From Candidatus Heimdallarchaeota archaeon (lineage in GTDB: Archaea > Asgardarchaeota > Heimdallarchaeia > Heimdallarchaeales > Heimdallarchaeaceae), in the NCBI GenBank assembly GCA_021399395.1, contig JAAFKJ010000026.1:1-46223 (forward strand): a stretch of DNA of 46,223 nucleotides. Direction: 5' to 3'. The notes beneath the pieces were generated by a model, which worked only from the letters and a program-made list of their open reading frames with translations, was not told the DNA's origin and did not search any database. This document shows, piece by piece, positions 43,412 through 46,223 of this stretch. Each line of letters starts with the position of its first letter. Positions within the stretch are counted from its first letter, which is position 1. Position numbers and translations under genes: made by a program.

Positions 43412-43534
43412 TCAATATTGGATTGAAGAGATTCTCTTGAGTAAGTTCTGAGAATAGGGCTTTTTGAGCACAGCTTTTCTTTCTTCATCAGTTTTTCTAA
43501 AAAAATTACAAATCACTCTGAGGACTAACTTCAC
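43412..43534 (-). CDS. Possible 40-aa basic small protein
   Basis: GTG at 43534 to TGA at 43412-43414 on the minus strand, starting with M(V)KLVLRVICNFFRK and ending LLKRISSIQY, rich in Lys and Arg. A TATA-like GTTTTTAAAA (43560-43551) lies about 22 bases upstream, so a leaderless start fits. It would precede the nucleotidyltransferase gene by 33 bases. There is no homologue I recognise and the ORF is short, so it could be chance. The remainder of this 200-base gap shows nothing else. Confidence 0.35.
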   Translation of the reverse strand: MKLVLRVICNFFRKTDEERKAVLKKPYSQNLLKRISSIQY

Positions 43535-43579
43535 TTTGTTAATACAATAATTTTAAAAACTCTCTAAATTATCACATAT

Positions 43580-44092
43580 ATGAAAAAATGGCTTAAAATT
43601 TTTCTAATAATTTTCATTCCTGTAATGTTAGGTATACTCTCTTTCGGAGGAACAATACTTTATTCCTATTTACAAATTGACTATTCAATTGGAGAAACAA
43701 CTGTAGCTTTCGATATCACTCCAGATTTTGTTGAAGGGTATGTAGGGTTTGTTGAACTTACTACACCAGCAGAAATTCAGAACAAAGGATTGTACTCAAT
43801 TCGAGATCTCACAATTACAATTAGCGTTTACGGTGCTAATTTTAGTAATGTTGCTCTTGATGGAGAATTACTCGCGAGTGGAGTGAATGAACTTGGTGAT
43901 GTGGTTAAAGGACAAGTTTGGGACGACGATATAATTGTAGAAATCACTAATCTAATCGTTTTATTAGCCATTTATGACGGTGATTTTGATATACAAATAG
44001 CCATCAGTCTAAATGTTGATTTTGGATTTCTCATTCCTATTAACATTCAAATTGCCGTTGCTGTTCCTTGGGATGCTCCTTTCACCTTCTAA
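43580..44092 (+). CDS. Membrane-anchored exoprotein, LEA14/WHy-like beta-sandwich
   Basis: 170 aa. One N-terminal TM helix (residues 5-30, IFLIIFIPVMLGILSFGGTILYS) and then an outside beta-rich domain. The pattern EIQNKGLYSIRDLTITISVYG and ILLAIYDGDFDIQIAIS resembles LEA_2/WHy-type immunoglobulin-like domains, which often bind or stabilise membranes and proteins; this is a resemblance in strand rhythm and not a sure match. No catalytic residues are seen. It has its own AT-rich promoter upstream and a T-rich stretch after the stop at 44092. Confidence 0.6.
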   Translation: MKKWLKIFLIIFIPVMLGILSFGGTILYSYLQIDYSIGETTVAFDITPDFVEGYVGFVELTTPAEIQNKGLYSIRDLTITISVYGANFSNVALDGELLASGVNELGDVVKGQVWDDDIIVEITNLIVLLAIYDGDFDIQIAISLNVDFGFLIPINIQIAVAVPWDAPFTF

Positions 44093-44172
44093 TCTTTTTT
44101 TCTTTTTCAGAGGAGAAGTCTATTGACTATTGATTAAAAAAATTCTAGATTAGTAAATTTATCTCAAATATA

Positions 44173-44553
44173 TCAAATAGCTGGCAATGCACGCATTATT
44201 AGAATAACAATCACTGCTGCAATGGAGAGTATAAGATAAATACTGCCTGATATAACTAGAAGTTTGGAATGAGGTTCTTCCTCCTCTTTACTGATTAATT
44301 TTTGAATTTTTTTCAATCCAAGTATAACTGAAGAAATTGCTAGCACACCACTAATTATAGGAGGTATTATGGCTGTAATTTCAATAGGAATAGAGCCTCC
44401 AAGTTCAATAAATCCATAAATAAACAAACCAATTATAATAGCTGAATAGATAAAGAAATAGAGTAAGTTAAAGATTTTTAGTCTTTTGTTCTCATCAAGC
44501 GAAGGTGATTTAGAAATTACACTTTCTTCACCAGATTGATCGGGATTTGTCAT
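44173..44553 (-). CDS. Small three-helix membrane protein of unknown function
   Basis: 126 aa. The first 25 residues are polar and acidic. Three hydrophobic helices follow (about 28-48, 58-80 and 98-122) separated by short loops, with a charged KKIQKLISKEEEEPHSK loop between the last two. No family is recognised. Its ATG at 44553 is followed by a polar start MTNPDQSGEES. It lies divergent from the dehydrogenase gene. Confidence 0.6.
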   Translation of the reverse strand: MTNPDQSGEESVISKSPSLDENKRLKIFNLLYFFIYSAIIIGLFIYGFIELGGSIPIEITAIIPPIISGVLAISSVILGLKKIQKLISKEEEEPHSKLLVISGSIYLILSIAAVIVILIMRALPAI

Positions 44554-44657
44554 AATATAGCAATTTTCTCCTAAATTACTTAAGCCTTGCTCACCAAAAC
44601 AATCTACCAGTGAGAAAATTTAATATCTATTGAATTATCATTTTCTTGTAGATAATA

Positions 44658-45764
44658 ATGAAAAATGATGTGACCATAGCATTAGACGAACTGTATAATT
44701 TCATGAAAGAAGTATTCATAGGTTTGGGTTATCCAGAGGAGCAAGCTAAAATTAGTGCTGAAATATTAATTGAAGCTGACCTCAGAGGTATCACTTCTCA
44801 TGGTGTTCAGAGATTGAAATATTATTTTGTTAGAGTCAAAGCTGAACAACATCTTGTTGCTGATTATGAGATACTCAAAGATGAAGCTGCTACAGCTGTT
44901 ATTGATGGCAACCATGGTAATGGTCATTTCATCTCTTACAAAGCAATGGAGATGGCTATTGAAAAAGCTAAGAAGTATGGTATTGGAATGGTGGTTGTTC
45001 GTAACAGTACTCATTATGGTATAGCTGGTTATTATCCTCTAATGGCAATAAAGAAGGGTTGCTTGGGAATCACTGGAACTAATGCAAGACCAGCTGTTGC
45101 GCCAACTTTTGGAGGAGAACCAATGTTAGGTACCAATCCCTTGACCTTCGGTTTTCCAACTGATGAAGAATTCCCATTTGTACTAGATTGTGCAACTTCT
45201 ATTATTCAGAGAGGTAAGGTGGAACTAGCTGCAAGAGATGGAACTCCCCTTCAGGAAGGTGTTGTCATTGACAGAGAAACAGGTAACTCCCGTACTGATG
45301 CAGCTCAACTGTTGAAAGATTTCGTGGAAAACAAAGCCGCCTTACTCGCTCTAGGAGGTGCAGGCGAGGAATTATCTGGGCACAAGGGATATGGTTATTC
45401 TGCTGTTGTAGAGATTCTTTCTGCTGCTCTACAAAATGGTGTTTTTCTCAAGGATTTATCTGGTCTTGACGAAGATGGAAACAAAGCTCATTTTAGAGTA
45501 GGTCACTTCTTCATAGCAATTGATCCTTCCTTCTTCTTAGGTCTTGAAACGTTCAAGAAAGTAGCAGGTAATATCTGTAGAGGATTACGTAATTCTGATA
45601 AATTACCAGATGCAATTCGCATCTATACAGCAGGAGAAAAAGAATTCGATGCTGAAAAAAAAGTGAGAGAAAACGGTGTTCCTCTGAGTAAGAGTATCCA
45701 AGAAGATCTAATTTTCATGAGAGATGAACTCAACTTAACAACATACAAGTTTGGTTTTGAGTAA
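44658..45764 (+). CDS. LDH2/MDH2 family NAD(P)-dependent malate/lactate dehydrogenase
   Basis: 368 aa, normal for the family, which includes archaeal malate dehydrogenase type 2, sulfolactate dehydrogenase ComC and ureidoglycolate dehydrogenase. Marks: GYPEEQAKISAEILIEADLRGITSHGVQRL near the N-terminus, NSTHYGIAGYYPLMA, TNARPAVAPTFGGEPMLGTNPLTFGFP, and LSGHKGYGYSAVVEILSAAL. It reduces an alpha-keto acid to the hydroxy acid with NAD(P)H in the cytosol. The exact substrate cannot be told from sequence. A terminator hairpin follows at once. The start ATG fits the family. Confidence 0.93.
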   Translation: MKNDVTIALDELYNFMKEVFIGLGYPEEQAKISAEILIEADLRGITSHGVQRLKYYFVRVKAEQHLVADYEILKDEAATAVIDGNHGNGHFISYKAMEMAIEKAKKYGIGMVVVRNSTHYGIAGYYPLMAIKKGCLGITGTNARPAVAPTFGGEPMLGTNPLTFGFPTDEEFPFVLDCATSIIQRGKVELAARDGTPLQEGVVIDRETGNSRTDAAQLLKDFVENKAALLALGGAGEELSGHKGYGYSAVVEILSAALQNGVFLKDLSGLDEDGNKAHFRVGHFFIAIDPSFFLGLETFKKVAGNICRGLRNSDKLPDAIRIYTAGEKEFDAEKKVRENGVPLSKSIQEDLIFMRDELNLTTYKFGFE

Positions 45765-45772
45765 AAAATAAG

Positions 45773-45796
45773 AATTGGAAATCTTCCAATTTTTTT
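45773..45796. terminator. Convergent hairpin terminator
   Basis: AATTGGAA (45773-45780), loop ATC, TTCCAATT (45784-45791) and then T tract to 45796: a perfect 8-bp stem. It lies between the convergent dehydrogenase and longin-like genes. The T-tract serves the plus strand; the minus strand also finds T-rich sequence (complement of AAAAAATA at 45765-45770). Confidence 0.8.
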
Positions 45797-46223
45797 CAAT
45801 CATGCACAATTTCCTCAGGAGGAACAAATGGAAAGACTTGTCGAACGATGTCACTTGCTTTATTAAATTGTGCAACATTTCCATCAAATTTGCTAAGTGA
45901 TTCCTGAAACATCTCGCAGAAGTTTTCTGTAAAATGCTTTGCAGCTGTTTGGAGTATCCAAGCATCACTGTCACTGATTATCAAAGTTGCAATGCTTCTA
46001 TCTTCATTTTCAACTATAATCATTTTCTTATCTCTGAAGCTAACTTTTCTTAAATCAGTTTTAGCACCCGTGGTTTCAGAGATTAGAGATTTCAAAGCGG
46101 TAATTGTTCCAGTAACTAAAATGTCTTGATGATTTATAGTGCCTTCTTCTCGACCTATACTAACAGAATAGAGTAGCAGACCAGCATCATTGAATATGAG
46201 TATCTTGTTAATTTTAGCAGGTA
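45796..46223 (-). CDS. Longin/roadblock-like domain protein, N-terminus outside the window
   Basis: At least 141 aa, partial: the frame is open to the window edge and its stop TGA is at 45796-45798. The visible part begins AKINKILIFNDAGLLLYSVSIGREEG and continues DILVTGTITALKSLISETTGAK, DLRKVSFRDKKMIIVEN and IATLIISDSDAWILQTAAKHFTENF. That succession - IFNDAGLLLYS strand pair, a helix, then F.D.K strands and a long helix - is the longin/roadblock profilin-like fold with the small Asgard-type arrangement. A shorter reading from a TTG at 46095 begins in mid-domain and is probably not real. Such proteins serve as GTPase partners or GEF subunits in eukaryotic trafficking; the assignment is from pattern. 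Confidence 0.6.
   Translation of the reverse strand, partial: PAKINKILIFNDAGLLLYSVSIGREEGTINHQDILVTGTITALKSLISETTGAKTDLRKVSFRDKKMIIVENEDRSIATLIISDSDAWILQTAAKHFTENFCEMFQESLSKFDGNVAQFNKASDIVRQVFPFVPPEEIVHD

Noticed and set aside
1-46223. tRNA or rRNA genes, insertion sequences, integrases or att sites
   Set aside because: I looked for cloverleaf arms with a GTTC-loop, transposase motifs and terminal inverted repeats, and saw none by eye; a tRNAscan or IS search could still reveal one.

Overview
The window reads as chromosomal DNA from an AT-rich archaeon, most probably an Asgard archaeon; a Heimdallarchaeia-like lineage is my guess and the sequence does not settle it. The archaeal signs are an F420-dependent methylene-tetrahydromethanopterin dehydrogenase (mtd), an archaeal Nre repair protein with a PCNA-binding tail, an archaeal-type AsnRS, and TATA boxes about 22-28 bases before start codons that give short or no leaders. 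The Asgard signs are a Rag/Gtr-like GTPase with HKSD in place of NKxD, an Arf-like GTPase, and the 3' part of a longin/roadblock-like gene at the right edge.

Layout. 1-7.1 kb: a 37-bp tandem repeat, mtd, a membrane-anchored methyltransferase, a LURP-one/tubby-like protein, asnS divergent from an MFS transporter, a class II glutamine amidotransferase, a DUF2085-like membrane protein and a VOC protein. 7.1-9.9 kb: two exported proteins (one a purple-acid-phosphatase-like enzyme) flanking a probable structured small RNA, plus a 57-aa membrane protein. 10.0-28.5 kb: the lipid island described below. 28.6-36.7 kb: a YcaQ-like glycosylase, a polytopic membrane protein, Nre, the Rag-like GTPase, and two anchored exoproteins (DJ-1/PfpI-like and beta-helix). 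36.8-46.2 kb: a VOC protein, a tungsten/molybdenum aldehyde ferredoxin oxidoreductase, the Arf-like GTPase with paired palindromes in its leader, a membrane-anchored serine hydrolase, a nucleotidyltransferase, small membrane proteins, an LDH2/MDH2 dehydrogenase and the partial longin-like gene.

The main discovery is the 18.5-kb island at 9999-28527. It holds a biotin protein ligase, two acyl-CoA carboxyltransferases, two biotin carboxylases, one biotin carrier protein, a 3,359-residue type I megasynthase and a translationally coupled alpha/beta hydrolase. The megasynthase order is: degenerate NMO-like region, NMO/PfaD-type FMN enoyl reductase, KS, AT, second KS, ACP, ACP, KR, DH and an Sfp-type phosphopantetheinyl transferase. 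It carries every activity of a fully reducing iterative acyl-synthesis cycle and its own carrier-activating enzyme, next to a full apparatus for making malonyl-CoA. Archaeal membranes are isoprenoid and archaea usually lack ACP-dependent fatty acid synthesis, so a self-contained fatty-acid or reduced-polyketide factory here is remarkable. Both carrier domains have Thr where the phosphopantetheine-bearing Ser is expected.

The proposed flow is: BirA biotinylates BCCP; AccC and PccB carboxylate acetyl-CoA (both PccB copies have Ile at the specificity position that is Asp in propionyl-CoA enzymes); the AT, with a malonyl-type AFHS motif, loads the megasynthase; the hydrolase releases or edits the product. 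The product is unknown.
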